From positions 34,813,720 to 34,877,719 of the forward strand of contig NC_059504.1 in NCBI RefSeq assembly GCF_914767665.1: 64,000 nt of DNA, written 5' to 3'. The stretch is from Harmonia axyridis. Lineage: Eukaryota; Arthropoda; Insecta; Coleoptera; Coccinellidae. The translations under genes were made by a program, and so were the position numbers. Shown here one piece after another: positions 46,416-58,159 of this stretch (positions within the stretch are counted from its first letter, which is position 1; the number at the start of each line of letters is the position of its first letter). The notes below the pieces were generated by a model. That model saw nothing but the letters and a program-made list of their open reading frames with translations, was not told the DNA's origin and did not search any database.

Positions 46416-46759
46416 GTTTACCGAAACAACATCTCTTGGACAGCCAGATATTACGGAGTCACAGGTCAACAACTGTGACATTTAACATTCTAGGAGAATA
46501 ATAATTCGAATATCATCATTGCTAAAGGTGCTGCGCAGAATCCTTAACCAGCACTCACCCAAGCTGGTCTACCAAGAAGACGCATGAAATGGACAAACTC
46601 TACGAATGAATCAATGCGATTTAAGTATGGAGTGAAAAAATAAGAGAGGATAAAATCGGCCACCGACAGAATTTGATAGGAACTCCAAGTTTCTGAACAA
46701 AGAGTAGATGTCCGAACCAGATCATATCAAGAAATGAACTACCTGATGTGGGATTGAAC

Positions 46760-47310
46760 TTAATATGAAATGAAGTTACCGAACAGCACTCCCAATAAAA
46801 ATGAAGACACAATTGAAGAAAACCAGGAATGCGATGAAAACCAAAACAACAATAAACAAATGAATGACGAGGTAAATGTAGATTTGATGCCACTAAGAGA
46901 AGAGCCACGACAAAATATAAATTATGAATCCGGCGACAAAACAGAAGAAGTTGAAGGAGAGCTGTTGGAGCGATAATCTGCTGCAATAAATAGTTGTACC
47001 ATGAAGTTCGACGTGACATCTTTCGAGATGATCTATTATTCCTAAACTCTGCCAAAACTCTCGTATCTTCTGCTCATAAAAAACACAGAGATATTTCCAA
47101 AATCCCTTTCTGATAACCAGAACCATGAATCATTGCACCTTATTATCCACTGTGTAGTCTTTTCAATAGTAACAGTGCTGCGCTTCATGCCAAACACTAG
47201 AAATCAGACTAAGAAGACAAGAAGGCAAAATATATAGGAAGGCTTAAACAATTCACAAAAGATTCGCCTCCGAGAAGATATCAAGAATTGGTTATTTTAA
47301 TAATGGATCG
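46760..47310 (+). pseudogene. Possible LINE ORF fragment, very decayed
   Basis: A plus-strand reading begins MKLPNSTPNKNEDTIEENQE at 46770, rich in Asn/Glu, and after a stop at 46975 continues in pieces such as LHLIIHCVVFSIVTVLRFMP near 47125-47190 and LNNSQKIRLREDIKNWL near 47245-47290. The pattern vaguely recalls the region upstream of the RT in some LINE polyproteins. The opposing 144-codon ORF looks like a shadow. Confidence 0.25.
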
Positions 47311-47823
47311 CCACCGTCAACAATTAATGATATAAACAACGGAAATATTAGGCTACACAATCAAACAGAAATGTCAATTGTACTCGTGTCGTGATATTAA
47401 TACTACTTTTTCACTTCGAATTCTTGTATGGCTGTATACCTACATTTTGGTATTAATACTATATTTTTCAATTCGAAGTGTGACTGAATGATTTCGAAGT
47501 GAGGAAAATTTAAATATTCGATTTGAAATTGAACACTTCTTCAATCCCTACAATTAAACATCAAGGGATATAATATTCATTTCGAGATTATATTCAATGA
47601 AATGAGACAATTCATAAGATGACAGAAATAAACGTTAGAACAGTTGCAGCTACACTCTCAAGTCAAGAAGTTTATGATGAAAAACCCTAATTCCTACAGA
47701 AAATGGTCGAACATATTATGCAACTATTTCATACTTTTTGTATTTTATTAAAATGTCTGAAATGTATTATTTCAACCAAAAAATTCAGTATAAAAAGTCA
47801 CAACAATTATTTTTCTTTTTCAG
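47310..47823. other. Intron sequence leading to the Sulf acceptor
   Basis: AT-rich with no repeats recognised. It ends in a T-rich tract and CAG at 47821-47823. Confidence 0.4.
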
Positions 47824-48084
47824 GGTGGCAGACTGGCAAGCTGAAGATAGTCCAATTGAAGAATGAGACGCAGTAAATCATTCGGCCACTACATACATTC
47901 TGCCTGATAACCTGTTATCAGTGGCGCCTCCCATAAATCGACTTGCTATGACCCCAAAACATCGATAAACCTCCAAGGACGAAATCGGGAAACCATTAAC
48001 AAAAATCTAGTCATAAAAGCTGATAAGGCATATCCAAACAAAAAGTGATTTATTGATGATTAATTTCGACACCTGTGATCCGTT
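47824..48084 (+). other. 5' untranslated part of Sulf exon
   Basis: Starts at the acceptor TTTTTCTTTTTCAG|GGTGG and runs to the ATG. Stops in all frames near the ATG and the signal-peptide-like start support translation from 48085. The exon boundary is inferred from the splice consensus. Confidence 0.55.
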
Positions 48085-48469
48085 ATGCGTACCATTAGTT
48101 CGTTATGTTTGCTGTTTTTAACGACAGTGACAGCGCAACAGAAGCGCGGAGTGGTGGGGGGCTACGGCCCCAGACCACAGAAACCCAACATAGTGTTGAT
48201 ACTGACTGATGATCAGGATGTGGAGTTGGGATCTTTGAATTTTATGCCGAAGACGCTGAAGGCTGTGAAGTACCAAGGCGCCGAGTTCCGGCATGCCTAC
48301 GTCACGACGCCTATGTGCTGTCCGTCCAGGTCGTCGTTGCTCACTGGGATGTATGTCCATAACCATAACGTATACACCAACAACGATAACTGTTCGAGTA
48401 CCACCTGGCAGACGACTTATGAGACCAGGTCTTTCGCAACTTACCTCAGCAATGCAGGTTATAGAACAG
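48085..48469 (+). CDS. Sulf1: Extracellular heparan sulfate 6-O-endosulfatase (Sulf1/2 type), first coding exon
   Basis: Encodes 128 residues plus one base. Residues 1-18 (MRTISSLCLLFLTTVTAQ) form a typical signal peptide, as expected for a secreted or cell-surface enzyme. PNIVLILTDDQDVELGSL (34-51) holds the paired Asp residues (42, 43) that bind calcium in sulfatases. TTPMCCPSRSSLLTG (74-88) is the sulfatase signature: the first Cys of CCPSR (Cys78) is expected to be converted to formylglycine and perform catalysis. VHNHNVYTNN (91-100) follows as in Sulf proteins. The exon ends ACAG|GTGAGT at 48469. Sulfs remove 6-O-sulfates from heparan sulfate chains outside the cell and tune Wnt, FGF and Hedgehog-type signalling (family knowledge). 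Base composition is much GC-richer than the surroundings, as for real coding sequence. The rest of the enzyme lies downstream of the window. Confidence 0.95.
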
Positions 48470-48689
48470 GTGAGTTGAGATGGACTTTATTGGATAATGG
48501 TTGAACCTTCGAGGATATCCTCGAAATCTTTAACTTCTTATTCTTCATGTTCCTTGTCTGTTTTGAACGTTGACATCTTCAACTACCACTACTTCAATAG
48601 TGTGTATTTCCAACTTATTGAGCCAGTTGTTTGAGAACATTTGAAACAGTTACAATGTAAAAAAACACGTTATTTATTTAGATACATAC

Positions 48690-49410
48690 AGAGTGAATTT
48701 CAAGTATGGAAAGCCTCAATGATCTCGGAAACGAATCGCACAATTTTTAAAGATTTTGGTGTGCAAGGATCTTGTGATATTGCCTCCTGTCATATTGGGA
48801 TCATTTTTCCATAGTAACATTCTTGGACGTTCCTCGAAAAACTTTAAATCAAGCTCAGTGAAATGTCATTGATTAATCAAAACGCAATGCTTTGGTTATG
48901 GTTATTGAAATTATTCGTTATATAATTTTAACGATTACTAATTCGAGCATAGACAATATATCTCGATTATACGAACCTCTTCACTCGGTATAGTTCGCGA
49001 AACACCACTCGAACTGCGCTCTCGTGATGTTTCGCGTACTACGTCTCGTGAATCGGTGTATAATCGAATATTGTCTATATGCTCATGTCTCGGCTCATGC
49101 GATATTATAAGTGATTATGTTATTTGCAATTTCAGTGATTATCTTACTTGCAATTTCAAATCATTCCTTTTTTCAAAATAATAATGAATGAATGGATAAT
49201 AATGGATCTTATTTCAAAGGACCACCCGAATTTTTTTTTGCATTTCGAATTCCTTAGGAAACACTGAATATTTGAATATTTTTATGCATAATTCTTTGTA
49301 CCTAAATTCCATAATTTCGGAGTTATAGCTGAAATTATATAATATTCGCCGAAGTTAAAATATCACAGATGGCTATGACTGCTACAATAACAATTTAACG
49401 TTTCCATAAA
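48690..49410 (+). repeat. Interspersed repeat related to 24.6-25.3 kb, interrupted by a foldback
   Basis: TTCAAGTATGGAAAGCCTCAATG near 48697 matches the tandem unit at 24910, and CTTAGGAAACACTGAATAT… through ACAGATGGCTATGACTGCTA near 49250-49385 matches 25083-25250. The 48945-49084 foldback sits between the two shared parts and is absent from the other copy, so it was probably inserted. Confidence 0.65.
48945..49084. repeat. 140-bp foldback with CTCG-type centre
   Basis: GAGCATAGACAATAT on the left and ATATTGTCTATATGCTC on the right are inverted. Further in, CGATTATAC/GTATAATCG and GCGAAACACC/GATGTTTCGC also pair. The centre reads ACTCGAACTGCGCTCTCGT. It resembles in design, though not in stem sequence, the foldbacks at 5905, 60722 and 61550. 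Confidence 0.75.
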
Positions 49411-50124
49411 TTACTCTATAAATTAATATAGCAAATTTTTAAAAATCGTATGGTTTGTTGTATTATTGTTGTATTGTAAATATCTGAACGGACAACATTT
49501 TGAGAATCAGCTATAATCGCCTTTACCCAAATTCCAAATTATCTACTAATTTTTCCACTACTCAAATGAATGTGTATCGGCTGTCCCAAATTCGTTTTTT
49601 ACTGAGAGGATCTCAGAATCTCTTCGAGCCAGAAAAAAAGAATGGCACATTTTCGGGTCTGATTTTCGAGAGAATTGATTTGGTGAAAACCGCACAACTC
49701 ACGAATTCAACTGTTCTCAAGTTATAGTAACGGAAAATTGGAAAATGGCGTTAAATGGAAAGTTCTCATAACTTCTTCTATTATTGAAAAAATGAAACCA
49801 AAACATTCTATAGGCATTTTTTCTTAATATAATTCACTGGTGTAATGATTCATTTTTTATTGTCATTAGTTTTTGAGTTATAATAAAAACTTGTGTTTTT
49901 TAAGATGTAAACCATTACAATTTCTATAACAAAAAAATCACTATTATTCTCTTTTCAAAAATATAAAACATGATTTTTTCTCATCAAACTATAAAAATCA
50001 TAAAAGTTTCAGTTTCACACGGAAAATTTACCAAGATAGCAAATACTATCCCCAAAAATCTACAAAAATTAATTTTTCGAATTTTCTCATCAATAATAAA
50101 TGAGCAAAAATTTCACGATTCTTC
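49411..50124. other. Non-coding intron sequence with family E copy
   Basis: 49565-49830 is an inverted relative of 62030-62290, and no gene is seen. Confidence 0.4.
49565..49830 (+). repeat. Interspersed repeat, family E, copy 1
   Basis: CTGTCCCAAATTCGTT, GATTTGGTGAAAACCGCA, TTGGAAAATGGCGT and GTTCTCATAACTTCTT recur in reverse complement at 62080-62275. The 75-codon ORF here (49500-49727) is therefore likely not a gene. Confidence 0.65.
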
Positions 50125-50945
50125 AAACGTTCAGTAGAATTACCAGAAATTGGGAAGTTCCTAAATGAGGCCAATTAGCAAACAACCCGGATTTTAGTGC
50201 ATAAAGTTTGGCATCGGATAGAACAACTCTTTTTATGGAAAAAAATTTCTATATAAAAATAATATACAGTTTCATTTTCGAGATACTAGGTGTTAAAGTT
50301 TGAAGATCAAATGAGTTTTTTCTTATAACTCCAGTATTATTACATTCCAAAATTTTCTTATTGTTTGAGTGACTTTCAGAAATGTTCAATTAAATGCCAT
50401 CTGAAAGCATTACAATACACCACATCAATTTTTGTACTTAATTTATTATCAAAGAGAGTGTTCGAAGAATTAATTTTTGTACATGTACATTTTATGAAAA
50501 AAAAATTCAAAAGACCTCTTTTTTTAAGAAGCTCTGTTGATTTCAGAAATGAAACAGTTCTTTTAAAAAAAAAAGAAACAGTGGTTTTCAATGAGAAAAG
50601 GATCATCGCACCCCTATATATACGCCATTGGATAAGTTTAGCAGGAGACTCTTACCTAATTCGAAACATTACATTACCTAAAATTGAAACAATGAATGTA
50701 ATAATACTAGAGTTATAAGAAAAAACTGATATTTTTTCAAACTTTAACACCCAGTATCTCGAAAACGAAGGTTTATAGGGATTTTTTTCTCATGAAAAGA
50801 GTTCTTCTATCCGATGCCAAAATTTATGCACTAAAATCTGGAACACCCTGAATATTATCCTTTGTATCCGGGTAGTTTGCTAATTGGTATCATTTAGGAA
50901 CTTCCAAATTTCTGGTCATTTCACTAAACGTTTGAAGAATCGTGA
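50125..50945. repeat. Long inverted repeat (about 230-bp arms)
   Basis: Left arm about 50125-50365 and right arm about 50690-50945 share, in inverted order, CAAACGTTCAGT, GGAAGTTCCTAAATGA, GCATAAAGTTTGGCATCGGATAGAA, CGAGATACTAGGTGTTAAAGTTTGAA and TTATAACTCCAGTATTATTACATT. The spacer is about 320 bases. The opposing ORFs in it (117 and 76 codons) have no recognisable domain and are Lys/Phe-rich; I regard them as chance. Confidence 0.8.
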
Positions 50946-50949
50946 AATT

Positions 50950-52120
50950 ATCTCCACTCGCATTGCTTCACTGTTTCTCTTGCATTTGATGAGAAAAGAG
51001 TCTAATACTGAATTTTAAAAAACTACGTGAAAGCCATGAAACTATGTACCTACGTAGTTCTTTAGTATTATTTCCCCATGAAATGCCTATTAGCATTTAA
51101 TGAACAATTTCGAATCATTTTATGTTCTGAAAATGGCTTTTATGGCATTAATCCAATCTCACCTTCACATAGGATTCAGCCCAAAGCTTAAGACTCTGCG
51201 TTTTGCTGCTCTTTTACTATTAATCTGTCATTAATTCGCAGTTTATCCTTTTCAGAATCCATTAGGCTTTCAACTGCTACATGTATCCTATAAATACTGC
51301 ATAACTAGCTGAAAATACTGCTTATTTCACGGGGAAGTTTATTATTTCCTCCATTCCAACTTTATTCAAAGAGTTTTATTGATTTCTAAAACAGAAAGCA
51401 TGAAAGGATTCTGAGATTTTCATACTTCTTAGTAAATATTATTCAATTCATTGTTTCAATGAATCCTTCTCCTCCGTGGGACCTCTAAGAAGGTTAGAGT
51501 TTGTATGAGTTGGAAAAACCTGCGTAAGTCCAATCGCCACTTGAAGATATCGATCTCTCTTGAAAATACATCCGACACATTCTACAAAACGAGGTGTTTA
51601 CTCTTGAATTCGTCCTGTAATTTTAGACCCTGAAAAGAGGTTGATATCTAGAATAAAATGTAGAAACGTGGAATTTTAACTGATCAAGAAGATCTGGGAA
51701 ATCTATGTAACCTCTGACGAGTATGAAAAGAGACTCTAGATCTCTGCGAGTTCTTGATACTTCAAAAGTATATTATTTAAAAAGGGTAATATATTATATA
51801 TACCTAAACATATTTATTTCTTTAACAAATTGTGACAAATATGTCCAAAATTAAAAACCCTGCAATGAGTAGATTTTTTCTAATTTTTCGAAAAATGCTA
51901 AGAAGATAGCACTTTTGGTAGGTACTCAGTTCGAAACAAAACAGTCCTATGTGGACCAACCAAGCACTTTGATAACTTGGTTAATAACAGATTATTAAAC
52001 TGCCTCTGACAATTAATGGTGAGCCATTCTGATATAAAGAGTTTCCATATTAGACACAACAAAATCCAAGCTGAATATTTAAAGGGTGTTAAAAAGTTAT
52101 CTCCGCCTACGATACCTAAA
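50950..52120. other. Non-coding intron sequence
   Basis: No repeats or ORFs of note recognised by eye. Confidence 0.35.
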
Positions 52121-52720
52121 CTTTGTTATTGAAAATAATAATCCAAAAAATGAACCAAAATAAACCGACGAAACGAATAGACGCTGCGGCGTTCCATGAA
52201 TATTTTATAGCGTCAAAAGCTTCCAAAGGGTCTCGTTGAAATGATAATAATCTCCTATTAGCATCCCACGGCAACAATAAGCCCTAGACATACGTCTTCT
52301 TAGAGGAGAAGAATGCGAGCGCATCTGTCCTCTGTCAGAATTCAAAATAGTACAATAGAAAATGTCATCTCCAATAAAATAATAATATGTCCATTAAAAG
52401 AGCACGAAATGTCGTCGAGTGCCAAGCAATTTGGCCGAATTAACATATTTAAAATATGATAGAACCCCTTTGTCGACATAGCATGGGCTTAAATTCGTGT
52501 GGGCATCCTGGTGATTTATTTCCATTTTTATAAACAAGTGCATCTTATATTACATTTGAAACTTCCTACCTACCACGCACGTTGCAAGCGCGCCTGCAAG
52601 AGTCAGCTGGGTACAGATATGCAATACCGCGTAACTAATTAACATCGCAAAAATGCAATATCGAACCGTTCCATAGGTATTCTAGTATCACATAAAAAGA
52701 ATGATGAAGAGTGATGTTAC
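52120..52720. promoter_or_regulatory. Candidate constrained intronic island
   Basis: Less AT-rich than the flanks and free of recognisable repeats or long ORFs. It contains several GCGC-, CAGCTG- and TAATTAAC-like motifs and the tract CACGCACGTTGCAAGCGCGC near 52575. In a developmental gene with long introns such islands are often enhancers; that is an inference only. Confidence 0.25.
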
Positions 52721-53029
52721 ACCACTAATTTTCACGTCAGTATTAGACCGGGTAACTTGACGGAGATTCCAATGTTCCGATACTCGGAATGTAATTCTGT
52801 AATGAATCTTAATATTATGTTGGACAAATTATATGGCAATTTTACCGTTTACCTAAACATTGATTGGAAATTGCACCGTCTTCTGAACGACGTTTTTGCA
52901 GCAAAATGATCGTTTTAACTTAACAGAAAAATTTGGTCGTTTAACGATATAAAAATAAATCCAAAATTGAAGTATGGATTCAGATGATGAATTATTATTG
53001 GATCATAATATTAAATTGAGACTAATCAA

Positions 53030-53420
53030 CTTAGAGGGAGGGACCATATGTCATTTTCGGTAGGCAAATTTTGTCCCTAACATGAACTTTCAAATTTGAC
53101 ATGAAGCGCGCGGAAATGAAAACATATCAGTGATACGATATTTCACTCAATTCGCTAATTTCTCCACAAAGAACGCACTTCTTATGTCCCATAGTGAATC
53201 AAAGTTTCATATGAACTGAAATTCCTATATTGAAATATATCAGAAATTCAACTTCAAGCGCGCCAAAACTTCAAGAGCAAAAGTTGCCAAACTTTGGATT
53301 TCAGCAGGTAGATACAGAAAATAATAAATATTCTGCTTATTATAAATTCGACAATTAGGAAGGAATCGGATCCCAAATATTCAAATTTTCATTTTTAATC
53401 GGGAATCACTCAAATAAATA
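53030..53420 (-). repeat. Interspersed repeat, family B, copy 2 (inverted)
   Basis: Inverted counterpart of 21047-21545, sharing ATCGGGAATCACTC, CCAAATATTCAAATTT, GTGATACGATATTTCACTCAA and TGAAAACATATC. A segment present in copy 1 around 21165-21380 differs here. Confidence 0.6.
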
Positions 53421-54925
53421 TATTTCATTTAATATAATATACATTCATAACGATATAGTAAAATTGTGGATTTGAAAATAAAACACAATCCGACAACCTA
53501 ATCTAACCATCTTGGGGACATGTAAAAATTGCGTATACTTCCTCTATCTATGAACTGATCTATTTCGGGTTTCCACGAAAAGTGTACAATAGGAAACAAC
53601 ACTTCAACTAGATCGAACTACATACACTCGGAACTACACTTTCTTTAGACGTTTTCGGCTCACGAAGGATACTGTTATGTATTTGCTGCAATTGATCGAA
53701 CATGAATTGAAATATGATAATAACTCGGTTGTAGATCATAGATAGATAGATTCCTTCTTGTTTTTGGCGTCATATACTGAAATGATCATAATTGAATCAT
53801 TGAGTTCATGTAGGGTTAACTGAACAGACCTTTGGGATATGAAATACTCGGAACTAACTGAAACTCGCCCTCTTTAAATGTTCTTTATTATTATTAACTT
53901 CTTCCGCAATAATGTCCCACACATTATGTTTTCCTCTCTAGAAACATTGTAGGTTTTTTGTTCTCCAACACATTTTAATGCCTTGAGTAAATATTGACCA
54001 ATATGGCAATTTTTCATCTGGGTAAAAACGAACACGCCGACTGCTTTTATATGATTTACTGTTTATTTGTGAATATAAGAAATGATCAATGTTGAATGCA
54101 GAGGTTCAATGGCTTTGACTGGAACCACACAAGCACAGAACATTACACTAGAAAATTGAAATTCTTGATTTCTCTATGCTTACCCTCGAAAAGTTATAAT
54201 TTTACCAAATTGATCTCTTGTTCAACTAAACGCCTATCATTCGCAAATGGTTCAATCGGAATAAATTATAAACATAGATTGAGAATAAAAATTGATTAGT
54301 TCATCAATGTTTATTTTTTGGACAGTACCTACCACTGGCCATTAATCGTACCTTTTGAAATCACTGCAATTGAGACAAAAAATATTCCAGAATTTTAAAC
54401 TGAAATCAAAACGTGAGTGACATATTTTCCAAGACAAGTATTTATAAGGAAATATGTGAAGTATTTTACACATTCTATTTCTTGCTCCATACTACACTGG
54501 ATATGAATAAAACTTACACTCAGAAATAATTATGAGATAAATATAACATTTTGCGCATAGATTAAGGATTTTTTGGGAAATATCACAGAGTTAATTTATT
54601 GGTACCACGAGAAATACACGAATATCGGTTCTACACAATTTCGAAAAATACTGCCCAAAAAGTAGGGGTCGCAAAGTTCTTCAAAATTTCGACATCTTGT
54701 CTTTTCAAGAGAAGATAAGACATTTCATATCAATAATAAGATTTAGTATTGTCAAGAAAAAACAAAAAAATCTTGAAATATCATGACTAATAATAGAAAT
54801 ATTACAATACAACGAAACAATTTTCTATTATTTGTACATTTTTTGCTATAATGATTCACAAAAATATTAATAGACAGTAATAAAAGATAATCTTATTTAT
54901 TTCGAATTAGATTTTGAAAATGGGC
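53420..54925. other. Non-coding intron sequence
   Basis: No gene or clear repeat recognised. Confidence 0.35.
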
Positions 54926-54929
54926 TCAT

Positions 54930-55765
54930 AATCCCTTTGTTTTCGAGATACAGGATTTAAAATTTCCTTTTTTTTCAAGAATTTTGTCATAGTAACTTCC
55001 CTTCACAAGTTATTTTACTTAAATTCGGCATAGATATTTCAATTTGAAGTTTTCCTCATATGATATGCTTATTTTGAATACAAATCTGCAGCGTGATATT
55101 TTTTGTAAAACAGAGCCCGCCGCTTCTTTCGTTCAGAACTTTTTTTTGTGGACCATTAGTAGTTAAGAAAAATGTAAAAAAAACTTTGTTCTAGCACCTA
55201 ATACACTTTTTGATTTCTGGTGATTTTGTAGTATAGTATATCCAAAGTCACTTGTAGGGAGCCAGAATATTTCGAATATACAAGGGTTGTCCAAGTTTCT
55301 AGAAATACCTTTGCGGCCAGTGAATTTATTGCCTAACAATACTTTCGAATAAACTCCGGTATTTTGTGGATCGCAGTATCCACATCAAAGGGACATTTGG
55401 CCAATTGTTTTTATAAACTAGTTCAAGTGACTTTGGATATACTATACTTGCTACCGATCTCGAGAAAAAAAATCGAATAATTCTTTAGTGATCCTCAAGA
55501 AAATCCGAATTATTATAAAAATCTACTAAGTAAGCTGTGATGAATATATAAATTAAGTTTCGGTACTTTTTTACCCAACCTGTAGCGAATATTAATGAAG
55601 ATTCGATAAACTGATATAATAATCACAAAAATGTAGGACTACAAGAAACACTCTGTATATCCAAATAAAGCGTTTGCGGCTCCATAATTATAGGATTTTT
55701 TTTCTTCGAATTATCCAAAGAATCCCTCATTTTTCTTTGTACCTCCAATTTAATAAAACCCTGTA
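54930..55765 (+). repeat. Interspersed repeat, family C, split by a MITE
   Basis: Ends GAGATACAGGATTTAAAA (near 54945) and AAAACCCTGTA (near 55755). Interior motifs match 23245-23760 and 43600-44445. The MITE 55230-55448 interrupts it. Confidence 0.65.
55230..55448. mobile_element. 219-bp MITE with perfect 25-bp inverted ends
   Basis: AGTATAGTATATCCAAAGTC… (55230-55254) and its exact reverse complement (55424-55448) frame a 169-base non-coding interior with a GGTATTTTG / TTCTAGAAATACC pair. The element interrupts a family C repeat. Perfect ends suggest recent insertion. I could not define the target duplication with confidence. Confidence 0.85.
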
Positions 55766-55769
55766 CATT

Positions 55770-57110
55770 GCTCTTAATTTTTTTTTTTAGTTTTTCTGAA
55801 TTGATTTCAAATTAACGTGTCTCAGCAGCTAGGCCATTGGCACAAGGTACAATGTACTTATCCTCTAGGCATAACAAATAATACAGTTCATAAAATATTC
55901 ACAAAAAAGAAAACATTGAACTAAAATGATAACAATCAAATTTGATTGTATTGATAGCTTCTATTTTCAAACAATTGGAAAGTATTTATGTAAATATGAA
56001 GTGAACGAATTCATTGTAATTTTTCAAAATAAAGAGGTTTTCTATGATACTAAAAACCGATATTACCTACTTTAAAAATATTAAAAAATATATAATTTGC
56101 AAGTATTGTCAGTTTCACGCAGATAATACGAGAAAAAAGTGATTGCATAAATATATAGCCTGTTGCAGCATTCTTCATCTTCTCTAATTCCGATTCACCT
56201 CACACAGAAAAATGAACTGAATATTATGGACCGATAGAATGTACGCAGCGATGTAAGGTATGATACACTAAAAATCTCTGAATATGGTGTCTTCAACGCG
56301 TAACAAAAATTGTTGTGCGGAGGTGTTACGGTACGAAGTTCTGTTGCATGTACGTCTGTACCCAGCCTTAATTAGGTACGTGTTTGAGTTTGGAAACGGA
56401 ATGGAGTTAAATAAGTCATAAAATCTATACGGTGTGTGGGCGTCAGAATCTCATAACTGGATAACAGATCAGACGTAAGCGGTGAGATTCACGACTTATA
56501 AATGATAGATAATTGCCGGCGATGACAGGATTTATGGTTTTGTACGAATCGATGATACTTCGAAATATTAATTTCCGGATGTTGATTTTACAAGAGATTG
56601 AGAGTCGTTGATTAGAAAACGAATATTCAGAAGGAATGAAAAAATCAAATAATCATCATCAATATCATTCCTTTGAAAATCCGAAAAAAAGGGTCAAATA
56701 TTCTATGTGGTATCATATTAACGATTAGCATCATATTTCTCGATTTCGTTAGTTTTCAAAAAATAAATTTTATATTTGTTCCCTTGATTTCAGCCTAATA
56801 ATTTATTATTATTATCATAATTAATATCCAACTTCAGCCTCTTAAGGTAGGGGAGAAAACTCTTCTCGGCTTTGCATCTCTTCGCTGATGGGAACTTCCA
56901 CTCAAACAAAGTATTTTAAATATAACGGTGAATGGAATGATAATTAGGAGAATTATTTCCCACTGGGGCCTTCGTTTTTTTTTGCCCCTTTTGACGCATT
57001 CTTCATGAAAACCCAATTGCACTGTCATATGATTTTATTAATTCATTACGGAAATATTCAGATTTCCAACATTTCGTTTTCTCCGAAATACACAAAAAAA
57101 TGAAAGCATT
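55770..57110. other. Non-coding intron sequence, partly less AT-rich
   Basis: 56200-56540 is less AT-rich, repeat-free and without long ORFs (for example TACGGTACGAAG and TTAATTAGGTACG). It might be regulatory. The rest is AT-rich with nothing recognised. Confidence 0.35.
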
Positions 57111-57111
57111 G

Positions 57112-57270
57112 ACGTGAAGTCAGAAGCTTTTGAGCGTTCGTTCAATAATAACCCGATTGCGTTCTTGGAAACCACATACAACTATATACTATTCTTTGGT
57201 CTCCAAGGGCGCAATTGATGCATCAATCAAGTAGCTCCCACCAGTTTCTGAGTTCTCACTTCTCGTCAGT
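57112..57270 (+). repeat. Relative of the 19611 MITE-like unit
   Basis: Begins ACGTGAAGTCAGAAGCTTTTGAGCG and contains GCAATTGATGCATCAATC. It shares its left end and spacing of motifs with 19611-19752. The right end is diverged. Confidence 0.45.
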
Positions 57271-57282
57271 AATTTCCTTATT

Positions 57283-57650
57283 TTTCTTTAATAATTCTAT
57301 AGCAGATCCATTCATTCTGCCATACCTTGTAGAACAAAAAGAACAAAATCGTTGGAGAATATTTCAGAATCACGCATATTTCATAGTTATTTTTGTTTAT
57401 TTTACGTTGGTACTAGGAACTCTCCTCTTACGGATTTATATATTTATCTGTTTCATTTGTGATTCAGATAACTGTTCATCCAATATTTTTCAATGCAGGA
57501 ATTTCTAAATGATATTTATGTAAATATTCCATTTATATAGTGTATTCATATTTATATAGTAAAAAATTTTTCAATTGGAGAAAATAATGTATAACACTCA
57601 TACAGAAGACTGAAAACTAATTCATTCAAAGACTCGACACGGGTGACTAT
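57283..57650 (+). repeat. Hairpin-bearing interspersed repeat, family A, copy 5 (diverged)
   Basis: Keeps TTTCTTTAATAATTCTA…CCATTCATTCTGCC, GTAGAACAAAA, TTGGTACTAGGAACTCTCC and GGAGAAAATAATGTATAACACTC. The foldback centre is degraded (AAAGACTCGACACGGGTGACT). Confidence 0.6.
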
Positions 57651-58035
57651 AACTACTTTTTCCGAGACTTTTTCTTTGGTTTGTTATTTCCTTCATTGTA
57701 GTAAAATATCGTTTCTAACGACGAAATTCAACCGTGACAATATACCTGTTTCATCCCAACCGACCTGTGCTATTGAAACACTCAGAGAATTTTATCAGGA
57801 CTTATTTCGAAATATTTATAAATTTCTGAAAATATTGACCACTCTGACTATTACCACTACTACTTCAGAAATATCCTTTTCCTCCATTAAACTCCTGAGA
57901 GACTCCACAGCCCAGAAAAGACTGAATGGGTTGACGCTAATGTCGATTCATAGAGGAATACATATAGAAAACGAGTAGGCCATAGAATCATTTGCCTCCA
58001 AAAATTTAAAAGGGTCCATATCATTTTGTGATATG
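57640..58035 (+). pseudogene. hAT transposase C-terminal dimerisation region
   Basis: The reading ETLREFYQDLFRNIYKFLKI, then LTTLTITTTTSEISFSSIKL, then QKRLNGLTLMSIHRGIHIEN, stop, then IESFASKN, corresponds to the conserved hAT-C domain (LP.T.A..ERSFS.LK…R…L..L…L). It spans about 57765-58005. Usual residues such as the Arg/Ser of ERSFS are changed (SEISFS). No RNase H-like core precedes it, so only the C-terminal end is present. Confidence 0.8.
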
Positions 58036-58159
58036 TATCAGACTTCAGGCTATATAATTTCAGAGTATATTTTCATATTTTTATTAATTTATTTTACTAT
58101 GTTACTTTTTTTTATCAATAAATCGAGTTTTATTCCAAGCAGTGTCAAATATTATTTCA

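Larger units (their letters stand above)
22080..47823 (+). other. Proposed first intron of the Sulf gene (25.7 kb)
   Basis: Begins GTAAGA and ends TTTTTCTTTTTCAG. It holds the Tc1 element, several mariner relics, two RTE-like LINE ends and many MITEs, all annotated separately, and no other host gene was recognised in it. Confidence 0.4.

Noticed and set aside
46621..47055. 144-codon minus-strand ORF
   Set aside because: Opposite a more LINE-like plus reading, with a composition of Leu/Phe/Cys runs and no domain.
50365..50718. 117-codon plus-strand ORF
   Set aside because: Crosses from one arm of a long inverted repeat into its spacer and into the other arm; Lys/Phe-rich and without a domain.
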